A DNA stretch of 64,000 bases from an uncultured Collinsella sp. (lineage in GTDB: Bacteria > Actinomycetota > Coriobacteriia > Coriobacteriales > Coriobacteriaceae), in assembly GCA_958405195.1 (NCBI GenBank), contig CATYDM010000007.1:1-64000 (forward strand), given 5' to 3'. The notes beneath the pieces were generated by a model. It was given only the letters and a program-made list of their open reading frames with translations. It made no database searches and was not told where the DNA came from. The position numbers were made by a program, and so were the translations under genes. This document shows, in pieces, positions 24,610-34,041 of this stretch (positions are counted from its first letter, which is position 1; every line of letters begins with the position of its first letter).

Positions 24610-27606
24610 TCGCTCGACCAGCACGCGATTGAGCCGTCCCTCCACCAAGCGCTCGTATAGACGCCGCGTCTCGGGTTCGGGCACGCCATTGACCTGCTCC
24701 CTCAGATGGTGCATATGTCCGCTGTACAGCTCGACGATATCGCGCCGCCGCCCCGCCGCACTGTAGACGCGCATGGCGCAGCGCACCATATCCTCACGCG
24801 CCGTTTCCTGCCGAAGCCCCGACTCCGCCAGCCAAATCGCCGACTGCAGGTCGTTTTCTTCTAGAGCGGCATTTGCTCCCTTAATCATGCAATCGATGTA
24901 CTTCGACTGCATAATGCGTCGCATACGCAAAAAGTAGGTGGGATTACAGCCATTGGGAACATACAGCGGTCCGGCATAAAGCTGCTCAATCTTAAGGCAC
25001 AGCTCAACTAAATGGGGTCCGCGCGCACCCGTGCGATTTCCCAAAACCTCGCGGCTTATCTGATCAAACAGCCGTACATCGGTCTTGACGTAGTCGCCGT
25101 TGAGTCCGATGCATTCATTTTGGATGAGCACACACGACTTGCCATCCGGCGTCGGTCCCAAAGCCGACCGCAAGCGCGATATCGTCGAGTACAGGTTGTT
25201 GCGGGCGCTATTGAACTCGGCATGGGGCCACAGCTCCATGGCCAGCGTCTCACGATCGACGAGCGCATCCATGCCCAGCGCAAGCCGCTCGGCAAGCGTC
25301 GCCGCCTTCTTGCGGCGCCACATTTTGTCCGTGATGGGAAACCCGTCGCGCTCGGCGCGAAACGCACCAAACATGCGAATCTCGATATGGTCGATGGTAT
25401 CAACGGCTTCAACCTCGCCAGCCTGGAACAGGCGCTCGCCCTCCCCTTCCAAATCGTCGCGCAGCGAGTACCGCGACAGCTCGCGCACGGGAAGCTTCTT
25501 GCGTATCCTGCCCGCCGGCTCGCCCAGACAATGCATGGCAAGGCGCGCAAAGAGCCAATACGATGGCTCTAGAATCCCCGCACGATTCATGGACATCCAG
25601 GCCGCAAGATCGCTATCTCGTCCCGCGCACGCCAAATGCAGCGCCACCATCCAGGCCTCCGCTCCACCAACCTGCGTCTGGCTTATATCGAGCAACTCCG
25701 CTTCCTCGCGCACCGAAACCATCGAGGTGTTACGCAGATATGCCGCGCGCTCCAGCAGCAATGCGTTATCGCGCATGTACGCAATCGACTCCTCGGCAAG
25801 TTTGAGCACTTGGACCGCACGGAACTTTGCATTGACCGGCCGTCCCTCTGCCAGCGACTGCCAGCCTTCTAGCAACAGGCCAAACAGCTGAATCTGGTTG
25901 TCGCGCATGCGCACGGCAAAACGATCGAGCTCGTTGAACGCCGCATCGTCGGTTACCGGCAAGCCGGAAAGGAGCCGCCGTGCCGCCAACACCATGCGCA
26001 CCCAGATAGCCATCGCCTTAAGCCCACGTACGTCGAGCGCCTCCCGTACCACCGTCATCTCGTCGTCGCGCTCGTCGGTTCCCGCAAACGACCCGTCAAA
26101 GAGCTCCACCAGCATGCTATCGGCCCGTATAACAATCCCCGCGATATCGAGCTCGCAGTCGTAGGCCTTGCTCGTTTTGAGCTGCTGTAGAACGCCGCCG
26201 TCATCCCCCCGTTCGGTCAGACATCGCTTGACCTCAATATGCGCAGACAACATATCGAGTGCGGTATGGGATGTCTCGATTTCTGGCACGGCCAGGTTCG
26301 TAGGAAGCCCAAGCCCGTTGTCCCCATAGCAAACTGCCGTCAGTGTCTGGGCCACCCTCCATGAAACAGGGTCTATTTCGCAGGCCGCCCGTTCGCCCCC
26401 GCGCTCGATGACCGATGCCATATAGCGAGCGAGCTTTGTATTGGACACGCTGACCGCTGCCAGATATACGCCGAGCGCCTCGGCGGGCGTTGGCTCCGGG
26501 GCCGGATCGTCGGCATCGATCGTGCCCAGCGCTGCTCGGCAGATATCGGCCCCGTGCCCCGTCAGAGCAAGATCGACCCCATACTGCCCAGCAAGTTCAA
26601 GGACCGCTTCACGGTCCAAAAAGGCGTCCGCCAGGCCCATCGCCGCATCGCATCGGCCCGCCTTAAGCAAAATCCGGGCCGCCCTCGGAACAAGTTCGGG
26701 GCGAACCTCGGCCACCAACTTACGCAAACGCAAGCGTCCGTTATCCTCCGTGCCCAGACACGTAAAACTCCGCTCGGCGGGGTCCAAGCCAAAGATCGGG
26801 TAGTCGCGCACAAAATAGGACTGGTCGACCATCGACAGCCTCACCCCACAGGCCTCGAGTTCCGCGATATTGCCCTCGCCCATCAAAACCATGAGACATG
26901 CCACGCAAAACAGCGCATTATTGTCGAGCGAAGCCAGATCGGCAAGTGCCGCGCCATATACGTTGACAATCTCGTTTTCGAGCAGACCGGCTACGTCGCC
27001 TTGGCCATACAGACCCGTCTGCAATGCCGAAACCAGCTCGGGCACGCCCTGCGTGAGCTGATAGAAGTCGAGCGATGTGCTGATCGAAAACGCCGATGCC
27101 CACGCCGAATACTCATAGGCATGCACCTTGAGCATCTGCGCATTGATCTTAACCGAATCGCCCAGCCCATGAATCAGCTGACGATTTGAAGGACGGCAGG
27201 AGATAAAGACCCCTACCCCCATAGCGCGCAGGCCTCGAATCCTGTCGATGAGGTCTTCGGTATCGTGCTGATCGAGGTTTGGCACATTATCAATCGCGAT
27301 AAGGGAGTGCGGTTTGTCTTTGAGTTCTTCGGTAACCACCTCGAGCTGCATAAACACCTCGCGCCCAGTGGCGCGATCGGCCTCGATAATCCGCACGGGG
27401 CCTCGCGTCGGGTCGCATTTAACCTCATGGGTGTACTGCAGCAGCACCGAGGTCTTCCCAAACCCGTCGGGCGCATAAAGAACCACGATGCCGGCCTTTC
27501 GGCCCTTGGCGATAAGCTCATTCATCAAGCGTTCGCGTCGCACCATATAGCCTCCGCCCAGCGGCATCAGCTCGAGGTCGTCTATACCGCTCAAATCGTT
27601 TACCAT
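24607..27606 (-). CDS. Large ATPase/BTAD-domain transcriptional regulator
   Basis: 999 residues. An N-terminal P-loop ATPase (Walker A APDGFGKTS at 45-53; a LIAIDNV Walker B near 100) resembles STAND/MalT-type NTPases. A long helical middle (~300-720) has no clear motif. The C-terminus (~745-985) has an OmpR-like winged helix (IEIRMFGAFRAERDGFPI... LWPHAEFNSARNNLYSTISRLRSALG) joined to a BTAD helical domain, the SARP layout. It probably binds DNA and responds to a ligand or partner through the ATPase. It is divergent from no obvious target: the upstream region is a 448-bp gap. Ends against the yhbY terminator. Confidence 0.75.
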   Translation of the reverse strand: MVNDLSGIDDLELMPLGGGYMVRRERLMNELIAKGRKAGIVVLYAPDGFGKTSVLLQYTHEVKCDPTRGPVRIIEADRATGREVFMQLEVVTEELKDKPHSLIAIDNVPNLDQHDTEDLIDRIRGLRAMGVGVFISCRPSNRQLIHGLGDSVKINAQMLKVHAYEYSAWASAFSISTSLDFYQLTQGVPELVSALQTGLYGQGDVAGLLENEIVNVYGAALADLASLDNNALFCVACLMVLMGEGNIAELEACGVRLSMVDQSYFVRDYPIFGLDPAERSFTCLGTEDNGRLRLRKLVAEVRPELVPRAARILLKAGRCDAAMGLADAFLDREAVLELAGQYGVDLALTGHGADICRAALGTIDADDPAPEPTPAEALGVYLAAVSVSNTKLARYMASVIERGGERAACEIDPVSWRVAQTLTAVCYGDNGLGLPTNLAVPEIETSHTALDMLSAHIEVKRCLTERGDDGGVLQQLKTSKAYDCELDIAGIVIRADSMLVELFDGSFAGTDERDDEMTVVREALDVRGLKAMAIWVRMVLAARRLLSGLPVTDDAAFNELDRFAVRMRDNQIQLFGLLLEGWQSLAEGRPVNAKFRAVQVLKLAEESIAYMRDNALLLERAAYLRNTSMVSVREEAELLDISQTQVGGAEAWMVALHLACAGRDSDLAAWMSMNRAGILEPSYWLFARLAMHCLGEPAGRIRKKLPVRELSRYSLRDDLEGEGERLFQAGEVEAVDTIDHIEIRMFGAFRAERDGFPITDKMWRRKKAATLAERLALGMDALVDRETLAMELWPHAEFNSARNNLYSTISRLRSALGPTPDGKSCVLIQNECIGLNGDYVKTDVRLFDQISREVLGNRTGARGPHLVELCLKIEQLYAGPLYVPNGCNPTYFLRMRRIMQSKYIDCMIKGANAALEENDLQSAIWLAESGLRQETAREDMVRCAMRVYSAAGRRRDIVELYSGHMHHLREQVNGVPEPETRRLYERLVEGRLNRVLVER

Positions 27607-28054
27607 GCCCGCTCCTCAACTCGACCGTATGGACACTGTAGCCGCAAGACCATACAAGCCGCGCTATGAATAGAGCGACCTTGTGTTTTAGGTTGTCTTT
27701 TGGTACGCAAGCGGCAAGTTTTTGTACAGCGAGGGCCGATTGTTATTAATCCCCCGACTAATCGGTCTTTAAGCAGGTAAATGAGCTTGTCAGCTTGTCC
27801 CATCTAAGCGGCAGTGTAACGCAGATGAACAAGGTTCAGCCATGTCATTCAACTCGCCTAGCACCCGCTACCGTCTACGACCTTCTAGTGGCATTTTTGC
27901 ATAGAATCTGGTATGGAATGAATCAAGCTGTTGGACATCCGGCATTCGTCAAGCTTGCGGCAAGATTTTGGTCAAGTGGGCAGAAAAGGATAGCAAAAAG
28001 GCCCCCGCAAAGCGGAGGCCTTAGGCAAGGCTATGTCGAGCTGCAGGATTCGCG
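27607..28054. other. Intergenic region upstream of the BTAD regulator
   Basis: 448 bp with no supported gene. It includes a 6-bp inverted repeat CCGATT/AATCGG near 27741-27764, a possible operator for the regulator, and the nagB terminator at the right end. Small open frames on the + strand lack ribosome sites and have no recognisable product. Confidence 0.5.
27995..28020 (-). terminator. Terminator of nagB
   Basis: On the minus strand GGCCTCCGC-ttt-GCGGGGGCC followed by five Ts, beginning about 35 bp after the nagB stop. Confidence 0.9.
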
Positions 28055-28783
28055 CTACTCGCAGAGCGAAAGGGCGGCCTCGTCGGCAACGACAACGCAG
28101 TTGGTGTGCAGCTGCAGGATCGAAGCCGGGCACTCGGGCGTAACCGGACCATAGCACATGTCATGCACGGCCTGAGCCTTGGCCTCACCGTTGGCGACGA
28201 CCAGGATCATGCGGGCATACATAATGGTCTGGGTACCCATGGTGTAGGCCTGACGGGGAACATCGTCGATGCTGTCGAACAGGCGGCTGTTGGCCTGAAT
28301 GGTGCTCTCGGTGAGGTCGACGCAGTGCGTGCCCTTGGAGAAGTGGTCATCGGGCTCGTTGAAGCCGATGTGGCCGTTGTTGCCAATGCCGAGCAGCTGC
28401 AGATCCGGGTAACCGGCGTCGGCGACAATCTTGTCGTACTCAGAGCAGGCAGCGGCGGCGTCGGGGTTGGAACCGTCGGGCACATGCGTGTTGTTCAGGT
28501 CGATGTTGATGTGATCGAAGAAGTTCTCACGCATGAAGTAGTGATAGCTCTGGGGATCGTCGTGCGAAAGGCCGCGATACTCGTCCAGGTTGTAGGTGCT
28601 GACCTCGGCAAAGTCGACGTCGCCCTTCTCGTACCAAGCAGCGAGCTGCTTGTAGGCACCGATCGGGGTGGAGCCGGTGGCAAGACCCAGCACACAGTCG
28701 GGCTTGAGGATAACCTGCGCCGAGATAATATTGGCGGCCTTGCGGCTCATATCCTCGTAGTCTTTAGCTTTAATGATCTTCAT
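28055..28783 (-). CDS. nagB: Glucosamine-6-phosphate deaminase
   Basis: 242 residues, the usual length. Converts glucosamine-6-phosphate to fructose-6-phosphate and ammonia. Family features: LGLATGSTPIGAYKQL (phosphate binding), the STYNLDEYRGL segment with the catalytic Asp, LLGIGNNGHIGFNEP with the catalytic His/Glu region, and the final Cys-containing stretch. The ATG at 28783 is preceded by AAAGGA. The longer upstream frame is rejected because it has no site. Neighbours crr-like EIIA and glmM on the same strand suggest an amino-sugar group of genes; a 271-bp gap separates it from the EIIA gene, so it has its own promoter. Confidence 0.96.
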   Translation of the reverse strand: MKIIKAKDYEDMSRKAANIISAQVILKPDCVLGLATGSTPIGAYKQLAAWYEKGDVDFAEVSTYNLDEYRGLSHDDPQSYHYFMRENFFDHINIDLNNTHVPDGSNPDAAAACSEYDKIVADAGYPDLQLLGIGNNGHIGFNEPDDHFSKGTHCVDLTESTIQANSRLFDSIDDVPRQAYTMGTQTIMYARMILVVANGEAKAQAVHDMCYGPVTPECPASILQLHTNCVVVADEAALSLCE

Positions 28784-29054
28784 TACGCGTCCTTTCTCGT
28801 ACAAGAGAGGCAAGGCTCCCTTACAAGCACTTGCCCGCGGCCCGCGTCGGCCGCAACCAACGTGTGCGGCCACCAGGGCGAGGTCGCGTAATGTATGTGT
28901 CTCGTGTCTAGCCGCGTCGAGGCCCCTGCCCGTCCACGGTGACCCAAAGCCTTTTAGCTTCGGACAAATCCCATCTTGCCACTGAGGGCGTCCTCTTTCA
29001 AGGGCGCCCTCCGTAAACGTGTTTGAATTGTAGACTAATGGCAACGTGCACTTG

Positions 29055-29552
29055 CTAGCGCTCGCGAGCAACGATGAGCTGGTCCATCTCTTCGACATGC
29101 ACGCCAACGGAGCCCTTGATGCTCGAGAACTCAACGGAGTTGCATACCAAGATGGGAACCGTCACATCGTAGCCCTCGGCAGCAATTGCCTCGCGATCGA
29201 ACTCAATGAGCACATCGCCCTTATGGACGATGTCACCCACTTGCGCATGTACGGTAAAGTGCTTGCCCTCGAGCTGAACAGTGTCCAAACCAACGTGGAT
29301 GAGCACGTCCAAGCCATCGACCGTGTTAAGCGCAACAGCGTGTCCCGTGGGAAAAATGGCCTCGACCTTGGCATCAGCCGGTGCAATCACACGCGTTCCG
29401 GTGGGCTGAATCGCCACGCCCTGGCCCAAAAGGCCGGTGGCAAACGTCTGATCGTTTACCTCGGAGAGCGGAATGACGTCGCCCGAGATGGGAGCATCCA
29501 GCGTAAGGACTCGACCACGCATACCAAAAGACCTTAGGACTTTAGTGAACAT
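29055..29552 (-). CDS. crr: PTS glucose-type EIIA component
   Basis: 165 residues forming one EIIA-Glc domain: GDVIPLSEVNDQTFA, GQGVAIQPTG, a beta-sandwich core, FPTGHAVAL with one active-site His and VLIHVGLDTVQLEG with the phosphorylated His. It relays phosphate from HPr to sugar-specific EIIB and may have regulatory roles. It is free-standing, not fused to EIIBC, so it probably serves one or more EIIBC proteins elsewhere. The ATG at 29552 has GAGGGGGA upstream. glmM lies 71 bp upstream on the same strand. Confidence 0.92.
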   Translation of the reverse strand: MFTKVLRSFGMRGRVLTLDAPISGDVIPLSEVNDQTFATGLLGQGVAIQPTGTRVIAPADAKVEAIFPTGHAVALNTVDGLDVLIHVGLDTVQLEGKHFTVHAQVGDIVHKGDVLIEFDREAIAAEGYDVTVPILVCNSVEFSSIKGSVGVHVEEMDQLIVARER

Positions 29553-29623
29553 GCTCCCCCTCGGACATACCAATCAATCAAAATAACCTTAACAGTTTAC
29601 CACTTGGCAACGGTTTTTGACCA

Positions 29624-30961
29624 TTAGGGAAGTTCGCGCTTGACAACCTCGACGATGTCGTCGACAACGCGCTGGGTCAGCTCGTGCGTCTCGGCCTCGG
29701 CCATCACGCGGACCAGCGGCTCGGTACCGCTCGGGCGCACCAGAATGCGGCCGCGGCCGTCAAGCTCCTTCTCGGCAGCAGCGACGGCATCCCAGATGGG
29801 CTGGCAATCGTCCAGACCGGCCTTGTTGTCGGAATGCACGTTGACGAGTACCTGCGGGTACTTCTTCATGATGCCGGCAAGATCGGTGAGGGTACGACCG
29901 GTGCGCTTGAGCACAGCCAGCAGCTGCAGAGCCGTCACCAGGCCGTCACCGGTGGTGTTGTGCTCCAGGAAGATGATGTGGCCGGACTGTTCGCCGCCGA
30001 TGACGGCGCCGTCCGCGAGCATGCGCTCCAGAACGTAGCGGTCGCCCACGGCGGTCTGGACCATCTCGAAGCCCTGCTCCTTCATAGCGATGGAGAAGCC
30101 CAGGTTGCACATGACGGTCGAGACGATCTCGGAGTTGGCGAGCTTGCCGCGAGCGGCGAGGTCAGAACCGCAGATAGCCAGGATGTAGTCACCGTCGATC
30201 TCATTGCCCTCGCTGTCCACAAAGAGCACGCGATCGGCGTCGCCGTCGTGGGCCAGACCGATATCAGCATGGGTGCGCAGCACGAGCTCGCGCAGGGACT
30301 CGAGGTGCGTAGAGCCGCACTCGACATTGATGTCCGTGCCGCAATAATCGGTGTTGATGGCATGGACTGTGGCACCCAGGCGCTGCAGCGCGGCGGGCGT
30401 GGTCTGGCAAGAAGCACCGTGGCCGCAGTCAACGGCAACGACCAGGCCGTCGAGCCTCAGGTCATCAAGCGTATCGATGGCGTGGTCGACGTATGCCTTG
30501 CGAGCGTCCTTCATCTTGATAATGTAGCCCACGCCGGCGCCGGTCGGCAGCGTATCGGCAGCCATGGCTTCCTCGGACATGACCCAGGCGCTGATCTCTT
30601 CCTCGACCGCGTCGGGAAGCTTCATGCCCTTGCGGCTAAAGAACTTGATGCCGTTGAACTCCGGCGGATTATGCGAAGCAGAGATGACGATGCCGCCGTC
30701 GAGCTCGTTCTGGACGGTGAGCAGCGCCACGGCAGGCGTGGGGATGACGCCGCAGCAGTGCGGACGGCCGCCCTCGGCCATGATGCCGGCGGTCAGAGCG
30801 CTCTCGAGCATGGTGCCCGAAAGGCGCGTGTCACGGCCGATGCAGATGTCCGGACCAAGAAACTTGGTCGCCGCGCGACCCAGGCGAAACGCGAGGTCGC
30901 ACGAGAGGTCGGCATTGGCGACGCCACGGACGCCGTCGGTACCGAAGATGTTCTGGGGCAT
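29624..30961 (-). CDS. glmM: Phosphoglucosamine mutase
   Basis: 445 residues, standard for GlmM. Interconverts glucosamine-6-phosphate and glucosamine-1-phosphate for UDP-GlcNAc and so peptidoglycan synthesis. Seen: IFGTDGVRGVAN at the N-terminus, the phosphoserine loop ISASHNPP (Ser96), the metal-binding DGDADRVLFVD, GEQSGHI for substrate binding, and the phosphate-binding RPSGTEPLVRVM near the end. AAGGAGC precedes the ATG. Confidence 0.97.
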   Translation of the reverse strand: MPQNIFGTDGVRGVANADLSCDLAFRLGRAATKFLGPDICIGRDTRLSGTMLESALTAGIMAEGGRPHCCGVIPTPAVALLTVQNELDGGIVISASHNPPEFNGIKFFSRKGMKLPDAVEEEISAWVMSEEAMAADTLPTGAGVGYIIKMKDARKAYVDHAIDTLDDLRLDGLVVAVDCGHGASCQTTPAALQRLGATVHAINTDYCGTDINVECGSTHLESLRELVLRTHADIGLAHDGDADRVLFVDSEGNEIDGDYILAICGSDLAARGKLANSEIVSTVMCNLGFSIAMKEQGFEMVQTAVGDRYVLERMLADGAVIGGEQSGHIIFLEHNTTGDGLVTALQLLAVLKRTGRTLTDLAGIMKKYPQVLVNVHSDNKAGLDDCQPIWDAVAAAEKELDGRGRILVRPSGTEPLVRVMAEAETHELTQRVVDDIVEVVKRELP

Positions 30962-31013
30962 AGGATTGCTCCTTCCCTAGCAGGCGATATGCAACCGCCC
31001 ACCCTAGTCGAAA

Positions 31014-31054
31014 AAGAAAAGCGGGACCCGCCGAGGAATCGGCAGGCCCCGCTT
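31014..31054 (-). terminator. Terminator of the rplM-rpsI operon
   Basis: On the minus strand AAGCGGGGCC... pairs with ...GGGTCCCGCTT and is followed by TTTTCTTTTT, 31 bp after the rpsI stop. Confidence 0.9.
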
Positions 31055-31084
31055 GTACATTGTATCTCGAAAGGAGATAAAACC

Positions 31085-31480
<396 letters not shown>

Positions 31481-31482
31481 CT

Positions 31483-31926
31483 TTAAGCCTCCAGCTCAAT
31501 CTTCGTGGGGTTCTGGGCAGCATGCGGATGCTCGGCACCAGCGTAGACCTTAAGCTTGGTCATCTGGGCACGGCCGAGGGTGGTCTTGGGCAGCATACCG
31601 CGAACGGCGCGCTCGATGACCTTCTCCGGGTGCTTCTCCATAGCCTGGCGGAAGCTCTCAGCCTTGAGGCCGCCGTTGTAGCCGCTGTGGCGATAATAGG
31701 TTTTCGTGTCGGCCTTGTTACCGGTAAGCTGGACCTTATCGGCGTTGATGACGACAACGAAGTCGCCGCAGTCGCTGTTGGGCGTGAACTGGGGCTTGTT
31801 CTTACCGCGCAGGATCATTGCGATCTGGGTGGCAAGACGGCCCAGGACAGCACCATCGGCGTCGACGAGAACCCAGTTGCGCTGGACCTCGCCCTGCTTG
31901 GCGTAGTGAGTCGATTTCGAAATCAC
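31483..31926 (-). CDS. rplM: 50S ribosomal protein uL13
   Basis: 147 residues: WVLVDADGAVLGRLATQIA near the start and RAVRGMLPKTTLGRAQMTKLKVY near the end are diagnostic. The start is GTG with GGAGGAG six bases upstream. First gene of the L13-S9 operon with its own promoter about 67-94 bp upstream. Confidence 0.98.
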   Translation of the reverse strand: MISKSTHYAKQGEVQRNWVLVDADGAVLGRLATQIAMILRGKNKPQFTPNSDCGDFVVVINADKVQLTGNKADTKTYYRHSGYNGGLKAESFRQAMEKHPEKVIERAVRGMLPKTTLGRAQMTKLKVYAGAEHPHAAQNPTKIELEA

Positions 31927-31992
31927 TTAGACTCCTCCATGTACAGTACGTGTTGTTACAGAGATTCACGGGGCTCTGCAAGTAACCCGTCC

Positions 31993-32020
31993 ATATTACC
32001 CCGCTCGCCGTACGAGTCAA
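31993..32020 (-). promoter_or_regulatory. Predicted promoter of rplM-rpsI
   Basis: On the minus strand TTGACT (32020-32015), 16-bp spacer, TAATAT (31998-31993). It would give an untranslated leader of about 60 bases before rplM. Confidence 0.6.
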
Positions 32021-32119
32021 CAGGTATTTTGGCTCCGACCAGAGTTTCTGCACATGTCATCCACGAGCCGTGATTTTCCAGCTCTTTAGCTGTTGTCATT
32101 TTTTGAGGGTTCGCCGTCG

Positions 32120-32998
32120 CTAGCGCTCAACGAACTCTTGGATTTCCGCGAGCAGGCGCTTTGCCTCCTGGCGGCCCTGAATATACAGGTCCAAAAGCTT
32201 TGCCGAATCGTGCTCAACGTGGCCGACCTCGACCGGCTTTTGCGGAGCGACGACCAGCGCGCGGCCCTCGCGCTCATACTTCCACAGATGGATGCGCTGG
32301 ATGTTATAGCGGTCGTGGCGCGTCTCGATAGCCTCGAGCAGGTAGGGGTAGTCGGCATAGCGAGCGCGTGCGGCGGGCATAAACTCGTAGGGCTTTTTCT
32401 CGTATGAGCGGTCCTGCGTGACAATGACAACCGCGCGATCGAAGCCCGCCTCCTCCAGCACGTGCTCGATGGGGACCGAATCGGCTACGCCGCCGTCGAC
32501 GTATTTGTGCCCGTCAATCTCGACCGGCGGCGTCACCAGCGGCAGCGACGTTGATGCGCGCACGGCATCGAGATCGAGCACGGCGCTTTTGACCGGGAGG
32601 TACGTGGCGGTTCCAAAGAGCATGTCCGTCGCGACGGCGTACATCTCGGTGGGGCTCGCGTCGAACGTCTCGCTGTCAAAGGGATCCAGGCGGTCCTGGA
32701 CATCGTTGAAGATGAAGTCATAACCCACAATAGAGCCCGTGGACGCAAACGATGCGGCGCCCATGAAGCGGCTGTCGTTGCAGAAAGCCAGGTTGATGCG
32801 GTTGGCACGGCCAATCTGGTGCGACTTGTAGTTCACGCCGTTGAGGGCGCCGGCCGATACGCCATATACCGCCGGAATCTCGACGCCGGCCTCCATGAGA
32901 ACGTCGAGCACGCCTGCGGTAAATTGCCCGCGAAAGCTGCCGCCCTCCAAAACGAGCGCGACCTTGCCGGCGTTCTTTGCCTTATCTTCTGCAGTCAT
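32120..32998 (-). CDS. Patatin-like phospholipase
   Basis: 292 residues of the bacterial patatin family (YjjU-like). The oxyanion loop EGGSFRGQFTAG (18-29), nucleophile elbow GVSAG with Ser48, and the Asp partner in YVDGGVADSVP form the Ser-Asp dyad of a lipid acyl hydrolase. No signal peptide, so likely cytoplasmic. AGGAGG lies before the ATG. It stands alone; upstream lies a hairpin array and then tmRNA transcribed in the same direction with its own terminator. Confidence 0.87.
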   Translation of the reverse strand: MTAEDKAKNAGKVALVLEGGSFRGQFTAGVLDVLMEAGVEIPAVYGVSAGALNGVNYKSHQIGRANRINLAFCNDSRFMGAASFASTGSIVGYDFIFNDVQDRLDPFDSETFDASPTEMYAVATDMLFGTATYLPVKSAVLDLDAVRASTSLPLVTPPVEIDGHKYVDGGVADSVPIEHVLEEAGFDRAVVIVTQDRSYEKKPYEFMPAARARYADYPYLLEAIETRHDRYNIQRIHLWKYEREGRALVVAPQKPVEVGHVEHDSAKLLDLYIQGRQEAKRLLAEIQEFVER

Positions 32999-33083
32999 GT
33001 TGACCTCCTGCGATTGCGTTTTGGCTCTCTTCTACCCAGTTTTGGGATGGAGGGCGCATGGGTTTTTCGAGGCGGCAGGTGAA

Positions 33084-33347
33084 GCGGAAAGTGTGTCCCA
33101 GTTTGAGGCGAGATTCCGGGATGCGCTTTCCGCTAGCCATTCATTTGGAAACTGCATCCCATTCCGAACGAGGATTCCGGGATGTACTTTCCGCTTGAGC
33201 TGCCATTGGGAAGGCATATCCCACTCTACGGCTCGATTCCGGGTCGCAGCTTCCGCTTGAGGCGCCATCCGGAAACTACGTCCCAGTCTGAGCGCGGATT
33301 CCGGGACGTGCTTTTCCGCCTGGGCTGCCATCGGGAAAGCGCGTCCC
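33084..33347. repeat. Tandem array of ~62-bp hairpin units
   Basis: Four complete units and one half unit start at 33086, 33147, 33209, 33271 and 33334. Each has a left arm GGAAAN4-5RTCCC, a ~18-base loop ending ATTCC and a right arm GGGAN4-5CTTTCC. Units 1, 2 and 4 keep pairing although arm bases differ (G-U wobbles and paired changes); unit 3 is degenerate. The period is not a multiple of three throughout, and frames through it are not gene-like. Confidence 0.8.
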
Positions 33348-33374
33348 ACTCTGCGTCACTGAGGCGTTTTCTTT

Positions 33375-33410
33375 ACGCCCGCGCCCTGCGCAGAGTTCGA
33401 TTCTCCGCGG
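33375..33410 (+). repeat. T-arm-like repeat near tmRNA, copy 1
   Basis: 36 bp, 32 identical to 33586-33621. It contains GAGTTCGATTCTCCGCG, the same 17 bases as the tmRNA T-arm end but on the opposite strand. No full tRNA can be folded around it. Confidence 0.55.
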
Positions 33411-33585
33411 TTGGGGGAATCCGTTGATGGGTTGAAACCGGGGCAAGACGCCCGATCGGCATCGCATCTATATAGGGCTGGAGCTTTGCGCGGAGAATCC
33501 GCGTATTTGCTTCGCAAATCCGCACCGGCTTCGGCCGCCTGCCGGCGTCCTCGCCCGCTCGCTACAAACGCTTCGCGTTTGCTTA

Positions 33586-33621
33586 ACGCTCGCGCCCTGC
33601 ATAGAGTTCGATTCTCCGAGG
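33586..33621 (+). repeat. T-arm-like repeat near tmRNA, copy 2
   Basis: Second copy, 211 bp from the first, with a GAGTTCGATTCTC core. The DNA between copies is rich in short inverted repeats such as AAACGCTTCGCGTTT and has no supported gene. These could be attachment-site remnants at the tmRNA locus. Confidence 0.55.
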
Positions 33622-33635
33622 TACGGACTAGAAAT

Positions 33636-33668
33636 AAAAAGGCAGGTAGATACGAATATCTACCTGCC
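33636..33668 (-). terminator. tmRNA terminator
   Basis: A perfect 12-bp stem (33641-33652 with 33657-33668, 4-base loop), followed on the minus strand by TTTTTATTT. It begins ten bases after the tmRNA CCA end. Confidence 0.92.
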
Positions 33669-33677
33669 TGTTACTTA

Positions 33678-34041
33678 TGGTGGAGGCGCGGAGAATCGAA
33701 CTCCGGTCCACGAAAGCCCCCTGATTGGCATCTCCAAGCTCAGTCGCTGGTTTAGTCTCGGACGCTTTGCGCGCAGCGACACGCTCGCGGCGTCCTAACC
33801 GGTTCGGTCTTAGCCCGCGCCATACCGATTACGTGCGCGGGAGCATTCCCCTAACATGACGTCGCGCCGGTGTCGGGGAAATCACCGGGTTGACGCGCCG
33901 CTATAAACTAAGCAGCGAGAGCCATAGGCTCAAAAGAAGAGTTGTTGTCAATTCAATTTGACGGTACCCCTGTTTAACGAGGCGAGGAGACCTCGGCTTG
34001 CTTCCTCTCTCAGAGCTATCGTGTCGAAACCAGTCGCCCCC
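33678..34041 (-). ncRNA. ssrA: Transfer-messenger RNA
   Basis: The 5' end GGGGGCG pairs with CGCCTCC before the 3' ACCA, forming the alanine-tRNA-like acceptor stem. The 5' region GGTTTCGACACG and the T-arm GGAGTTCGATTCTCC match tmRNA. The tag reading frame can be read at 33949-33911 as DNNSSFEPMALAA followed by TAG; the resume codon is probably just before the GAC. Together with SmpB it rescues stalled ribosomes and marks the peptide for proteolysis. Length about 364 nt. On the minus strand TTGCAG-N18-TATCCC just upstream is a possible promoter. Confidence 0.93.

Noticed and set aside
28106..28891. Plus-strand frames opposite nagB, crr and glmM
   Set aside because: Shadows of well-identified minus-strand enzymes; no family features.
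33032..33349. Minus-strand frame through the hairpin array as a repeat protein
   Set aside because: Repeat period (61-63 bp) is not a multiple of three, so the apparent peptide repeats are not in register; no ribosome site.
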